Source of the DNA: Acidobacteriota bacterium
Lineage (GTDB): Bacteria > Acidobacteriota > Thermoanaerobaculia > Multivoradales > Multivoraceae
NCBI GenBank assembly: GCA_029263415.1
Contig: JAJCXN010000039.1
Span: 62,001-126,000 of the forward strand
Direction of reading: 5' to 3'
Length of the DNA: 64,000 bases
Shown: positions 1-9,627 of the stretch, one piece after another
How positions within the stretch are numbered: the first letter of the stretch is position 1
How the letters are laid out: the number at the start of each line of letters is the position of its first letter
The notes under the pieces: generated by a model
What the model saw: the letters and a program-made list of their open reading frames with translations, nothing else
Database searches by the model: none
What the model was told of the DNA's origin: nothing
Made by a program: the position numbers and the translations under genes

Positions 1-269
1 GAGTTACATCCGCGAGAGGCAAGACCAAGACGGACTATGGCCAGAGCGCCGCACAATGACGGTGTTAGCGACCCTGGTGCCGCCTGGGAGTTAGGGGGAA
101 GCCTCTTGAGTTGGGGGTAAGGAATGGAAGATAGAGAATGAAACAGGAGGTGAGCGTCGGATTCTATCGGGTAGACAGTGCGCATTGAGAGAACTACAGC
201 CTTGGTCTCAGGAGTTAGAACGGTCGTGTGGAATCAGCTCAGCGAGTTGGTGCACCCCAAGTTCCGAGC
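1..269. other. Left-edge stretch, no supported gene
   Basis: This stretch lies downstream of the minus-strand PEGA/PDZ gene. Plus-strand frame 2 is open from the edge to a TAG at 92-94 (30 codons), so the tail of a plus-strand gene entering from the left is possible, but I recognise nothing in it. I see no RNA gene or clear terminator. Confidence 0.35.
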
Positions 270-2534
270 CTAGGGATTCGTTGGCGCAAGTCGCTGGAGT
301 CTCGACCACGCTCTGGGAGCGACCCTTGGACCATCATCGTGGAGGAAGCGGGCGCCTTCTGAAGCCGCGGCACGACGATAGGCATCGGTGGCCCGATCGA
401 TGTAGCGCGGTCCGGCTTGTTCTAGGGCGACGCCGAGCCAATAGCTGACCGTGCCCATGCTCAAACCGTTGGCGGTGGTACCTGGTGTTTGCGACGCGTC
501 GATCTGGCGTAGCGCTCGCACTGCTGCTTCAGCTTCTCCAGCGTTCAAGAGAATTGCTGCTTGATTGAGTTGCAAAACCCATTTTGGCCATCGGCTGGCA
601 CTTTGCATTTCCCCGGCAAGAGCAGCAGCCAGGGCTGCTGCGACGCGACGCGGATCCGAGAGATCAATGATGGTAAAGGAGCGGCCGGTGACGAGCTCGG
701 CTTCCATCAACTGGCCATCGCGTTCGATCTCGAGCGTGACCGTTTCGCCCGCCTCGAGTTTCAAGAACTCGATCGAGAAGAGGGCTTCGCTGTAGACCGG
801 AACACCTCCGAGCGAGGTGATGGCATCGCCGAGCTGAAGGCCTGCCTTGTGTGCCGCTTTGTCGGCGACAACTTCAACGATGACGGGACCGCCGGCCAGC
901 GGAGTATCGATCAGGGTAGCGCCGAGAGTTGGTCTTACAGGATCGAGTTTTGGTTGGAAAGCGGCGGCCAGAAGTTTCATCTCGTCTGGTTGATCCAGGC
1001 GAACGCGCCGCAGCTCTGGCTTCGAAGGGCCGGGAGCCGCGGGCCATATCCAGAGGCTCGCCTCGTTCGCGAGTAGATCGTCAGAGAGCACACCCAAGAG
1101 GTAGACCGAGCCGGGCATTTGCTCGTCCAGCGTTGACTGTACACGTGCCCAATCAATGGTCCCCTGCTCGGTGCCGCTGACCAGTTTACGCAGTTTCCCC
1201 GCGTTGATACCAAGGTCGCCGAAAAGGTTTCCCGCAGCATCTGCGCGATCTAGCATCGCCCATTGGCCCTCGGCTTGGAATGCATCGGCGAGGCCCGAGC
1301 GTAGTCTGCGTTTACCCACTTCGTCTTTGCCCAAGACCCCAAGCATGACCAAGGCGGGTTGCAGCCTTACGGTGACTGCAGTGGCGCGCCGATCGGCGAT
1401 ATCGATAGTGGTCTCAAAGCGGCCGAAGACGCCGCGGGTGACCGAGATCACGTAGCTTCCCGGTGCGAGCGGGAGCTCTGCCGACCCGGGGCTGGCACCC
1501 GCGAATGGGCGCACAGGCTTGCCGTCAAGAGCAACCTGCGCGTCGCTGGGCAAAGCGCTCAGAACGAGCGTGCCGGCCTCTTTCTCGAGTGGCACTGCGC
1601 CGAGGTGGACGTCGGTGAGGCCGTCGATCTCGACAGATGTCTCGAAGGTGCGAAAACCCGCCTTGCGCACCTCGACTCGGCGGCCGCCTGCGTCGAGATT
1701 GTCGATCCAGGTGAGTTCGGAGAACTCGCTTCGATCGTAGGCCGCGGCGTCGCCGCTAGCGATGAAGTCATCTCCTGCAACGCCACTGGTGAGCGCGCGC
1801 TCGACGCCGTCCACGAAAACTCTCGCATCTGAGGGACGCGTGCGGATGAACAGCACCGCGCTAGTGCGTTCGAGAACCGCTTCGACCATCTGCGCTTGGT
1901 CTGGGGCCACGTCGAAGGTTGAGGTCGATGATGTGAAGCCCGGTCGTTGGATGTTGGCAGAGTAGCTGCCAGCGAGTACCGCGACCGGTCCGGTATCAGT
2001 GGAGATGCTGTTGCCGTTGATGGAAACGCTGGCGTCAGGCGGATCAATCAAGAACTCAACGAAGCCGACCAGGTCTGCTTTGACTTGGTCGAACATCTTG
2101 GCGATCTGATCGGAGACCTGGCCGCGATCGACATCGTAGGTGGGCGAGGTGGTGACCAGAGTGATCAGGTCCGAGCGCGCGACGTCGGTTTGGCCGAAGT
2201 TGTGGTTAGCCTCGGAGCGTTGCAAGAGGCTAGAGCGAAGGAGCGCTAGAACACGCTCGTCTCCGGTCAGGACCATCGGCTCTAGTTCTTCAATGACCCG
2301 ACTGAAGAGTGGCACTGAATCCGCTTGGTCGACGCTTTGGAACAGACCTTGCGCCTTCTCGAAGATCTGCTCAATCTCGGGGGAGACCAGCTGTTCTTCG
2401 ATCGCAATGTCCTCGGACACGAGCTGGCTCAAGCCTGGTGTCACCATGACTAGAGCGAGCGCGATGGCGTTCAAGCCGATAGCGATGGGCGAGCGCACGC
2501 GAAGGGGACGATGGTCGGAGTGTTGGCTTCTCAT
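270..2534 (-). CDS. Secreted PEGA-repeat protein with PDZ domain
   Basis: The 754-residue product starts with a signal peptide (hydrophobic stretch about 18-36). Residues 40-150 look helical and TPR-like. Three PEGA-type beta modules follow at about 157-223, 226-318 and 320-392, each with a DPPDASVSING-like or PSDA-x-V-x-x-DG core. A PDZ-like domain sits at about 540-615 (KAGLQLGDAITSLGG) and helical repeats close the protein. PEGA domains are known as surface or periplasmic scaffolds, often partnered with Ser/Thr kinases; PDZ domains bind peptide ends. It begins 9 bp after the stop of the upstream gene (2544-4106), so the two are surely co-transcribed. The ligand is unknown. A scaffold for envelope-stress or peptidase signalling is inference. 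Confidence 0.8.
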   Translation of the reverse strand: MRSQHSDHRPLRVRSPIAIGLNAIALALVMVTPGLSQLVSEDIAIEEQLVSPEIEQIFEKAQGLFQSVDQADSVPLFSRVIEELEPMVLTGDERVLALLRSSLLQRSEANHNFGQTDVARSDLITLVTTSPTYDVDRGQVSDQIAKMFDQVKADLVGFVEFLIDPPDASVSINGNSISTDTGPVAVLAGSYSANIQRPGFTSSTSTFDVAPDQAQMVEAVLERTSAVLFIRTRPSDARVFVDGVERALTSGVAGDDFIASGDAAAYDRSEFSELTWIDNLDAGGRRVEVRKAGFRTFETSVEIDGLTDVHLGAVPLEKEAGTLVLSALPSDAQVALDGKPVRPFAGASPGSAELPLAPGSYVISVTRGVFGRFETTIDIADRRATAVTVRLQPALVMLGVLGKDEVGKRRLRSGLADAFQAEGQWAMLDRADAAGNLFGDLGINAGKLRKLVSGTEQGTIDWARVQSTLDEQMPGSVYLLGVLSDDLLANEASLWIWPAAPGPSKPELRRVRLDQPDEMKLLAAAFQPKLDPVRPTLGATLIDTPLAGGPVIVEVVADKAAHKAGLQLGDAITSLGGVPVYSEALFSIEFLKLEAGETVTLEIERDGQLMEAELVTGRSFTIIDLSDPRRVAAALAAALAGEMQSASRWPKWVLQLNQAAILLNAGEAEAAVRALRQIDASQTPGTTANGLSMGTVSYWLGVALEQAGPRYIDRATDAYRRAAASEGARFLHDDGPRVAPRAWSRLQRLAPTNP

Positions 2535-2543
2535 CTCAGGGTC

Positions 2544-4106
2544 TTAGTTCAAGCGGTAGACGGTCTGAAGTTTCGAGTCGGTAATGAAGACTTGCCCCGA
2601 TCCGTCGACGGCGATGTCTTCGGCGGCTCGCAAGGCCCCCACACCTGGCAGCGATGCTGGGATGCTGGTCACTCTGGTGCCGCTCTCATCAATGACGGCC
2701 ACGCTGTTCGAGGAGGTGTCGAGCACATAGATGTTGCCGAGCCAGTCGACGTCGAGCGCTCCTGGCTTGGACCAGCCTCCGGAGATGACGTTGACCGACT
2801 GCCGATCCAGATCGAAGATGGTGACCCGACTCGGTTTCTGAGACAGCACGAACACCCGACCGCGTTCGTCGATGGCGACGTCGACAACCTCCAAGTCTTC
2901 ACTTAGCGGGGCTAGGATGTTTCCGTCTTTGGAGAAGACCTGCACCCCAGGGAATGCTTTGTCGATCAGGTACCACTCACCGAGGATGCCGCGTGCGCCA
3001 GCCTGGAGCTTCTCAAGTTGCTTGGGCTTTTCACCGGCGGTGGCGAAGATGGTGCTATTCGACGGGTCCATCTGGCGGACTGAAGATTGCGTCGGCAAAT
3101 AGCGCCGGCCCTTGCCGTCGATGAAGGGCTTGCCTGCGTTGCGCACGGCTACGCTGCTGGCAGCGCCATCTTGATCTGGGCTAATCCGGTAGGCGCCAAC
3201 CGCGGTGTCGTTGACCAGGACTTCACCGGACGCGCTGGCGGCGACACCACGCGGCTTCTTCCACTCGCTGCCAATGGTTAGCGTTTGACTGGTTGTCCAT
3301 ACCGTTTGATTGATTGCTGGACGAATCCAGAAACGGTAAAGCAGGCTGAGCCTACGGCGAGCGTCGGCGACCGCTCGTTGACTGGCCGGGTCATCGTTGA
3401 TCAAACCCTCGTTGATCGCCAGCTGGAAGGCCTCCATGGCCGAGACGCGATCGCCGCGCAGGGCGAGGACCCTACCCAGTCCGAGATGAGCGGCTAGGGT
3501 GAAGCGGCCCTTGGGTTCGTCTTCGATCGCCTCGACGAAGGAAGTAGCAGCGGCGCCGAGATCACCCAGCTGGAGTAGCAGTTGACCGGCGAAGACCCGA
3601 GCCTCTGCGCGTGGCTCAAGTAGCGGGTAACGGTTGCCGCCGAATAGGTTGGGGACGCGCTTGAGTAGGGTGAGTGCGTCGTTGAGATCGGTCACCGATG
3701 CGGCGCGCTCGACCAAGATTCTGGCTTGCATCACCAGGCCTGAGGCGCCTTCGCCTGAGTTCGAGTAAGAGTCCACCAACATCTTGGCTGTGAGCTCGGC
3801 TCGTTCCAGGTCGCCCAGATCGAACTGGATCAAGGCGGATGCTGCCAGTGCCTTAGGCGCTAGGGGGCTCTGCGGGAAGCGCTTAACCAAGGCCTCGTAC
3901 TCAAGGAGCGCGGCCTCTCCGCCTCGCGACTGTTCGAGTCGCTGAGCCTCGACCATGAGTCGGGTTGCGGCGCCTTCGTCGGCTTGGGACCAAACTGTAG
4001 ACACGGCAAGGCAGATCGCAGTTGTGGCGATCAATAGGGCGCGGACCGCGGTCGATCGGGCAAGACAGGGGGTGGGTTTGGGCAGGCGCATCACGTAAGC
4101 GCCCAT
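2544..4106 (-). CDS. Secreted TPR plus NHL-type beta-propeller protein
   Basis: The 520-residue product has an N-terminal signal peptide (hydrophobic about 22-40, ending near VWSQA). Residues 45-265 are TPR-like helices (for example ALLEYEALVKRFPQSPLAPKAL). Residues 280-520 repeat a V-x-D-x-x-G-x-V-x-V-x-D pattern (VAIDERGRVFVLS, LDVDWLGNIYVLD, IAVDGSGQVFITD), as in NHL or SMP-30 six-bladed propellers. Such propellers act in binding or as catalytic folds, and no active site is evident here. It lies between the kinase gene (128 nt upstream) and the PEGA/PDZ gene (9 bp downstream). An in-frame ATG at 4091 is an alternative start, and neither has a strong ribosome site. Confidence 0.75.
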   Translation of the reverse strand: MGAYVMRLPKPTPCLARSTAVRALLIATTAICLAVSTVWSQADEGAATRLMVEAQRLEQSRGGEAALLEYEALVKRFPQSPLAPKALAASALIQFDLGDLERAELTAKMLVDSYSNSGEGASGLVMQARILVERAASVTDLNDALTLLKRVPNLFGGNRYPLLEPRAEARVFAGQLLLQLGDLGAAATSFVEAIEDEPKGRFTLAAHLGLGRVLALRGDRVSAMEAFQLAINEGLINDDPASQRAVADARRRLSLLYRFWIRPAINQTVWTTSQTLTIGSEWKKPRGVAASASGEVLVNDTAVGAYRISPDQDGAASSVAVRNAGKPFIDGKGRRYLPTQSSVRQMDPSNSTIFATAGEKPKQLEKLQAGARGILGEWYLIDKAFPGVQVFSKDGNILAPLSEDLEVVDVAIDERGRVFVLSQKPSRVTIFDLDRQSVNVISGGWSKPGALDVDWLGNIYVLDTSSNSVAVIDESGTRVTSIPASLPGVGALRAAEDIAVDGSGQVFITDSKLQTVYRLN

Positions 4107-4128
4107 TCTGAAGGATCTTCTTCACGTT

Positions 4129-4166
4129 GGCTACCGCGAATTTTTCGCGTTCGGCTACCGCGAATT
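4129..4166. repeat. Direct repeat GGCTACCGCGAATT x2 upstream of the propeller gene
   Basis: The 14-mer GGCTACCGCGAATT occurs at 4129-4142 and again at 4153-4166. The spacing is 24 bp, a little over two helical turns. It lies just upstream of the minus-strand start at 4106, where a dimeric regulator could bind both copies on nearly the same face. This is a candidate operator only. Confidence 0.45.
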
Positions 4167-4235
4167 CGGTCTGTCGGCTCTTGTTTGGCCTGATCGGCCT
4201 TTTCCCCTTCGCCCCCCAACAGTCCTCATTGGGTT

Positions 4236-6302
4236 CTACCGGTTCTGAGCGGCGATCTCATCGACGGATCCGACGACTCGTTTCACCTGGCTGCCGATCA
4301 TCAGCAGGCGTTCCCGCTTTCTGCCATCGTCGAAGGTGAACGCAAACCGGTGTGCCGTTCGTGGTTGCACCCACAAGGAAGGAATTTGAAGAGCCCGTTG
4401 CGGCCCGCCATCAATGCTGACCGTGTTGGTGCCGCCGCCGATGCCGATCACCGAGATTTCCTGTAGCGCGGGCAGCTCAATGTTGAGCGCTTTGCCCTCG
4501 AGGACCTTGTACTCGGATGGGCCGATCACCATGTAGTTGTCTGGAGCCTTGATGGTGATGTTGTGGACGCCCGGCGAGATGCTGGAGGGATCCAGTCGTC
4601 TGCCCGCGCTTTCGAAGATCAAAGAACCGTAGCCTTCTGGCTTGTTGAAGGTGATGCGCCCCGGCTTGATGTCAGGTGCAAGCGTGTAGAACGGGCTCGC
4701 GTTACCGTCTGCGTCGGCCGTCACCTGGCTACCGGCGCTGCGGTAGCCAGCGAGACTGACTGTGACCTCGTAGGTTTCGCCGATGTTGAGTTTCACTGCG
4801 AGAGGAGTGGTCCCCTCGAGTTGTTTGCCAGCAAGTTGAACCGTGGCACCTTGGGGCTTTGAGTCGATGGTGTAGACCCGCGGCACCGGTGCTGTGGAGG
4901 GAGCCTCTGCGCTGCCAGCAACTAGCGCAGGGCCGGTTCCGGGGGCGCCTGTGGTGGATGCGTTTGGCTCGTTTGGTCCGGGCTGATTTGCCACTTGACG
5001 AGCTGCTTCCTCGGCGGCGCGGGCGCTCGACTCTGCCTGCAGGAAAGGGGGCACTTCGAACGGAAAGAAACCAGCTGGTACGGCGTCACGTTCCATGAAA
5101 TTGGCCACCGCAACCCAACCGATGGCAGCAAAAAGGAGCGCGCCGAGGAGTCCGAGGCCTAGGCGCGGCGCGGCATGCTGACGCTGCCACCACGATGCGG
5201 CTCCAGCGTAGGTGCCTGAACCCCGCAAGGGTTCGGTGGTAGACAAAGTGACGCTCTTGAAGCTCGACGCATCGACCGAGTCGTCCTCAGGCCGCGGCTC
5301 TTGGCCAAGCAGCGCGCGATTGGCCGCTGCCGCCATGTCTGCGCAGGATTCAAAGCGGTCTGCGGGGTCTTTGGCGAGTGCCTTGGCCACCACATTGGAT
5401 AGGGCTTCAGGTACGTCAGGGTTTAGTTCGTGCGGCGGTTCTGGGTCGTTGTGCACGATCCGGAAGAGAATGGATGCAGGTGCGTCGCTGCCAAAGGGTA
5501 GTTTGCCGGTCAGCATTTGGTAGAGGATCACCGCAGCCGAGAATTGGTCCGATCGGCCGCTGACTTCTTTGCCCAAAATCTGTTCGGGCGACATGTAGGC
5601 CGGGGTTCCGATGACGGTACCGGTCTGAGTGAGCCCCGAGGATTGGACCTTGGCGACGCCGAAATCGGTGATCTTGGGGATCCCACTGCCGGGTTCGATC
5701 AGGATGTTGGCGGGCTTGATATCGCGATGAACGATGTTTGCAGCGTGCGCGTAGTCGAGACCCCAGCAGATGCCCTGCACCACTTCGCCGATGCGTTCAA
5801 AGGACAGAACGTCTCCTTCACGCAGCAATTGCTCGAGGCTACGGCCGTCGATGAACTCCATTGCGATGAAGGTGGTGTTGTTTTCTTGGCCGACATCGTA
5901 GATGGTCACGATGTTTGCGTGGGAGAGCGTTCCTGCTGACTTGAACTCGAGCTCGAAGCGCGATTGCAGTTCGTCTTGCGAGTCACCAATCATTCCGGTG
6001 TCGGTGCGCAGCGCCTTGATTGCGACCGTACGTCCGATGAGAGGATCGACGGCCTTGAACACCACACCCATGCCGCCCTTGCCGATCATGCTCTCGGTGA
6101 CGAAACGACCGAATCGGAGCTTTTGCTCCGTGGAGGTGGGTTTCGGATCGCGGCCGGCGAGCGACGCTGTGGATAGGCCGCTCGGTTCACCCTCGCGAGT
6201 GATTCCAGTGGCAGGAGTCACCAGCGTCTCCGCACTGTCGAAGGTCGCGTCGGGACTCGGGATATCGACGGCTTTTCCGTCGTTCTTGGATTTGTCGGTC
6301 AT
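4236..6302 (-). CDS. Ser/Thr protein kinase with C-terminal PEGA domain
   Basis: This is a Hanks-type kinase of about 688 residues, counted from the ATG at 6302 (an in-frame GTG at 6335 is the alternative). The kinase domain covers about 64-330. It has a glycine loop GKGGMGVVF, VAIK lysine near 96, HRDIKPAN near 192 with catalytic Asp, DFG near 213 and the GTPAYMSPEQ activation segment. All catalytic residues are present, so it should be active. One transmembrane helix lies at about 381-401, followed by an Ala/Pro/Glu-rich linker and an external PEGA domain at about 476-544 plus further beta structure. The layout matches PknB-like receptor kinases, with outside sensing and inside phosphorylation. 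Two envelope proteins follow on the same strand. The substrate cannot be told from sequence. Confidence 0.92.
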   Translation of the reverse strand: MTDKSKNDGKAVDIPSPDATFDSAETLVTPATGITREGEPSGLSTASLAGRDPKPTSTEQKLRFGRFVTESMIGKGGMGVVFKAVDPLIGRTVAIKALRTDTGMIGDSQDELQSRFELEFKSAGTLSHANIVTIYDVGQENNTTFIAMEFIDGRSLEQLLREGDVLSFERIGEVVQGICWGLDYAHAANIVHRDIKPANILIEPGSGIPKITDFGVAKVQSSGLTQTGTVIGTPAYMSPEQILGKEVSGRSDQFSAAVILYQMLTGKLPFGSDAPASILFRIVHNDPEPPHELNPDVPEALSNVVAKALAKDPADRFESCADMAAAANRALLGQEPRPEDDSVDASSFKSVTLSTTEPLRGSGTYAGAASWWQRQHAAPRLGLGLLGALLFAAIGWVAVANFMERDAVPAGFFPFEVPPFLQAESSARAAEEAARQVANQPGPNEPNASTTGAPGTGPALVAGSAEAPSTAPVPRVYTIDSKPQGATVQLAGKQLEGTTPLAVKLNIGETYEVTVSLAGYRSAGSQVTADADGNASPFYTLAPDIKPGRITFNKPEGYGSLIFESAGRRLDPSSISPGVHNITIKAPDNYMVIGPSEYKVLEGKALNIELPALQEISVIGIGGGTNTVSIDGGPQRALQIPSLWVQPRTAHRFAFTFDDGRKRERLLMIGSQVKRVVGSVDEIAAQNR

Positions 6303-6550
6303 TGAATGAGAGGGGCTTGAATGGATCCCGAACACTGCCGGACGAGCAGGACTGCGGTTGGGTTAACGCGAAATAATGGGCTGCCAGGACTTGAACGCTT
6401 GGACTTCGCCGGCAACCCCTGAACACACAGACCTGATCTTGGTTTGTTGGGCTCAGGCAGGAGTCCAGTTTACTCGAAGACAGGCTTACAGATGCTTGGA
6501 GGACTGGGGCTTACAAGGGTTTGATGAGGCGGTGGAACGATCGCTGTCGA

Positions 6551-8599
6551 CTAGCGACCGACGCCTGCTTCTTCGATCTCCTCCTCGGCCAGTTCGCGCG
6601 ACAAGCGCTGCGCGGCCTTTGACAAAGGTGCGTGTTGCAGAATCTGATTTGCCCGCGAGATGGCCTTGGCGGAGTCGCCGACTTCTTCGTAGAGCCGCAT
6701 CTCGCGATAGAGGTGCTCGGCGAGCTCTTCGAGTCGCGCAGCCACGGTTTCGGCATAGAGGCCTTCGGGCAGGGTCTTGAGGTAGGACGACCCGTTGGGC
6801 ATCTCTTCAAACGAGTGGGCTTGACGGTCGAGCTGCTTGATGGCGAGGTCGGCGATCGAGGGATCACGATCCTGTAGAGCGAGCTTCTCGAGCGCCGTCA
6901 ATTGAGTCAGCAGTGGTGCAAGGTTCCTGATCCCGCGCGCAGCGGTCTGGCCTTGCGTGCTGTCGGGATCCTTGAGCCAGACAGCCAAGAAACGTTCTAC
7001 GGCTTCGGCCTCACGCTGGAGGCGACTGTAAGCCAGGCCGAGCTGAAGACCCGCCTCAGCAGCCCGATCTGAGTCGGGGTAGTTGGACAGGTAGCTTTCT
7101 AAGAACTCGGTTTGGTAGATGCCGCCATCGAGCACGCGCAGCGCCACCGGCAAGAGATCCAGCTTCTCTTGACGCAGAACTCCGAGCTCTTGGGTCAGGG
7201 GCGAAAGTGCTGCGCTTTGCGAATCGAAGTGAGCGATCTCTTCTACGGTGTCCATATAGGCACCGATCAAGGAGCCGTAGTTGCGGGACTGGCCGAGTTT
7301 TCGGTTCTCGCGATCACGCAAACGATGCAGACGCTCCACTCGAATCGCGTCCGCTCTTGCTCCGCTCGGCCAAGCTCTTAGAGCCGCGGTTTTTAGGAGG
7401 TCGGCACTGGCTGCATCCAGTCTGCCCTTTGCCTTGGGTGCAGCAGTGACTGGTCCTCTGGTCGAAGGAAAGTCCGAGTTCTCTCCGGGGTTGGCATGCG
7501 GGGTCACTCCTTTGCTCTCGATGTAGTCCAGCAGGACGGTCTGAGTAGCGCGGCGATACTCAGCAACGTGGTCTGGATCAGGCGCCTCCTGCGCAACCAG
7601 GGACTTGGCTCTCGCTTCGGCCGCGACCACACGCTCGTCGAAAAAGGGATGGGTTTGCCAGTAGCCAAAGCTCTTGTCCTGCGGGATGCGGATGTTCATC
7701 TTGGCCATCAATTGACGTGCGCCATCCGGATCGAAGCCGGCCAGCGCGGCTAGGCGTTGGCCTTCATCATCAGATTGATCTTCATTGTCGCGGCTGTAGC
7801 TACGCAGCAACAGCTCAGACACGACGGCTCCGGTCGCCATGCTGGCCTGTAGTAGGTCGGCCGTGGAATTGTCGTTGACGACATAGCCGCCTGGGCCCAC
7901 GTAGTAGTCGTCGTTGGAACTACTTGAGGCTACGGCGGCCCCGACGCTGACCAGAGTGGCCAAGCTGTTGAGCAAGGTGGCTTTACGGCGGATCTTGAGG
8001 AAGTGCTCTTCGGTAACGTGCGCCAGCTCGTGGCCCAAGAGGGCGGCTAGTTGATCGTCGGTCAGGCCGAGGTTGAGCATGCCTTGGGTGACGAAGATCT
8101 GGCCGGCAGGCAGAGCGAATGCGTTGGGAACGGCCAGGTCGACGACGCCGAAGGTGAACGGGTACTTGTCGAATCCCGAGACCATTGCCAGCTGATAACC
8201 GATGCGTTGGACGCGTTCGATTGCGCTCTCGACTTGAGCGGGAGGTTCAGCCGTGCCATCACCACGGCTTTGATCGCGAGGGGCTCGATCGGTATTGCCG
8301 TACTGCGCGGTGGCAGCCACGGCCGCTTTGAGGCTCTTCTCGAAGAGGCCTGGGTTGTGGATGCGAGGCGTTTGCACCGCCAGAGCGAGGTCTTCGTCGT
8401 CAGTGGGATTCAGACCGGCGCGGGGTCCGGGTGCGCTCTCAGCTGGCTGCGCTGTGTCTGCCGGAGTCGGCGTGTCTGCCTGAGTCGAAGAGTCCGCCGG
8501 AGTCGGAGCGTCTGCCGGGTCGGACTGAGCGCTCACGGCAGAGCCTCCCAGCGCACAAAGGGCAAGGGTGGCGATCAGGGCGATTGTGTTTCGGCTCAT
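6551..8599 (-). CDS. M48-family zinc metallopeptidase with TPR tail
   Basis: The 682-residue product has a signal peptide (1-24, ending SAVSAQ). A Pro/Ala/Asp/Thr-rich spacer of repeated PADTP-like units follows at about 27-58. The peptidase domain carries the zinc motif HELAH (190-194) in the M48 context LLGHELAHVTEEHF, with a likely third ligand Glu near 273 (DNEDQSDDEG). The C-terminal half is helical repeats. The build resembles BepA/YfgC, periplasmic proteases that help or remove misfolded outer-membrane proteins, but with a longer tail. It lies 248 nt upstream of the kinase start on the same strand, so it may share the cassette or have its own transcript. Periplasmic protein quality control is the best guess. 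Confidence 0.88.
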   Translation of the reverse strand: MSRNTIALIATLALCALGGSAVSAQSDPADAPTPADSSTQADTPTPADTAQPAESAPGPRAGLNPTDDEDLALAVQTPRIHNPGLFEKSLKAAVAATAQYGNTDRAPRDQSRGDGTAEPPAQVESAIERVQRIGYQLAMVSGFDKYPFTFGVVDLAVPNAFALPAGQIFVTQGMLNLGLTDDQLAALLGHELAHVTEEHFLKIRRKATLLNSLATLVSVGAAVASSSSNDDYYVGPGGYVVNDNSTADLLQASMATGAVVSELLLRSYSRDNEDQSDDEGQRLAALAGFDPDGARQLMAKMNIRIPQDKSFGYWQTHPFFDERVVAAEARAKSLVAQEAPDPDHVAEYRRATQTVLLDYIESKGVTPHANPGENSDFPSTRGPVTAAPKAKGRLDAASADLLKTAALRAWPSGARADAIRVERLHRLRDRENRKLGQSRNYGSLIGAYMDTVEEIAHFDSQSAALSPLTQELGVLRQEKLDLLPVALRVLDGGIYQTEFLESYLSNYPDSDRAAEAGLQLGLAYSRLQREAEAVERFLAVWLKDPDSTQGQTAARGIRNLAPLLTQLTALEKLALQDRDPSIADLAIKQLDRQAHSFEEMPNGSSYLKTLPEGLYAETVAARLEELAEHLYREMRLYEEVGDSAKAISRANQILQHAPLSKAAQRLSRELAEEEIEEAGVGR

Positions 8600-8880
8600 G
8601 CGGCTGTTTCTACATCTTCTTGACTGAACCAGTCTTGGACCCAGTCATCATTGACTAATACGGATTCTGCACTGGCCATTCCGCCATCAAAACCAAAGTA
8701 GTTCAGTGCTCACCATATGATCTGGTGGTGCGTTGCTCCGCCAGACCCCTACTAGGCTAAGGCCCGTTGGGCGCTTCGCCGAGCGGCGGGTCCTACCTTA
8801 AGAAGCGTTGAGCCTACGAAAAAGTGCCAGCCGCGGACGAATATTCGCCGCAGACTGTGCGACTGGATTGCTGAAATACT
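8600..8880. other. Divergent intergenic region
   Basis: This is the 281-bp space between the minus-strand M48 gene and a plus-strand unknown gene. It must hold promoters for both. A 5-bp hairpin (CACCA...TGGTG) sits at about 8711-8727. There is a TTGACT hexamer with no good matching -10 box. I can assign no operator or RNA. Confidence 0.4.
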
Positions 8881-9627
8881 GTGACTGACAACCAAGAACA
8901 GCCGGCAGAGCCGTCGCTCAAAACTCGCGTCGCACGCCGTCAGATCGAGCGACTTCTGGGGCTCGAAGGCTTAGGTCGTCGAGAACTCGAACAGCCCTTG
9001 GTGTTCTTTCGTGTGGGCTGGGAGTACCGCTGGCTGTCGCGTGCCGCGATCGTCAACCGCCTACTAGGCGAGCCGGAGCTTTCGACGTCGATCAACACAA
9101 TTCGCGACTTCGATAGCCCCGCAGAGCTCGATGCCTTCTGCGATCACTTGCTTGAGGCCGCCGATGGTCTAGAGACGGCTGGCGTAGAGACGGCTGGTCC
9201 ACAGAGTGATTCCGGAGATCGTGCCAACCGCCAGCCGAGAGATGTTGAGCGAGTATTGGGCGCAACCCGAGCCGTCATTGTGTTGCCTGGAGGCTGGCAT
9301 CGGTCGGACACACAGCGGGCGTTTCGGCTTGGGAGGAGCATTCGAGCGGCGTTTGTTCTGCCTCCCGAGGAAGGTGCGTGGCCGTGGGCGGTGGTGTGGT
9401 CGAGGCCGAGTTTGATCGTGGCGGGCGGTGATCAGTTGGCGGCCTTGGCGACTGAACTTTCCGAGATGCGACCCCGCAAACGGAGGAGAGCGCTGGCAAA
9501 GTTGTGTGCGATCGTGCCGGTGAGCGATAGTTCGGACGTTGCGTCGGTAGCGATCGATCAGATCAGTGCTTTCGCGCCCGACGCCGTCGAGGTGCTGGAG
9601 CCGATCAGCCTAGGCCGTGCAACCTAA
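8881..9627 (+). CDS. Unknown protein
   Basis: This is a 248-residue protein that I do not recognise. It starts at GTG with no strong ribosome site. It has no signal peptide or membrane segment, so it is probably cytoplasmic. The N-terminal 90 residues are charged and helical, a short Thr/Gly/Glu-rich linker with a 15-bp tandem duplication (ETAGVETAG) follows near residue 100, and the C-terminal half looks alpha/beta (RAVIVLPGGWHRSDTQRAF). No catalytic motif stands out. The TRAP binding-protein gene starts 78 bp downstream on the same strand, so they may be co-transcribed. Base composition matches the neighbours, which argues for a real gene. Confidence 0.6.
   Translation: MTDNQEQPAEPSLKTRVARRQIERLLGLEGLGRRELEQPLVFFRVGWEYRWLSRAAIVNRLLGEPELSTSINTIRDFDSPAELDAFCDHLLEAADGLETAGVETAGPQSDSGDRANRQPRDVERVLGATRAVIVLPGGWHRSDTQRAFRLGRSIRAAFVLPPEEGAWPWAVVWSRPSLIVAGGDQLAALATELSEMRPRKRRRALAKLCAIVPVSDSSDVASVAIDQISAFAPDAVEVLEPISLGRAT

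Noticed and set aside
6376-6410. tRNA-like patch (CCAGGACTTGAACGC on the plus strand)
   Set aside because: It resembles the T-arm of a minus-strand tRNA, but the T-stem does not pair, the loop is nine bases, and no matching acceptor or D/anticodon arms exist in the 80 nt beside it.
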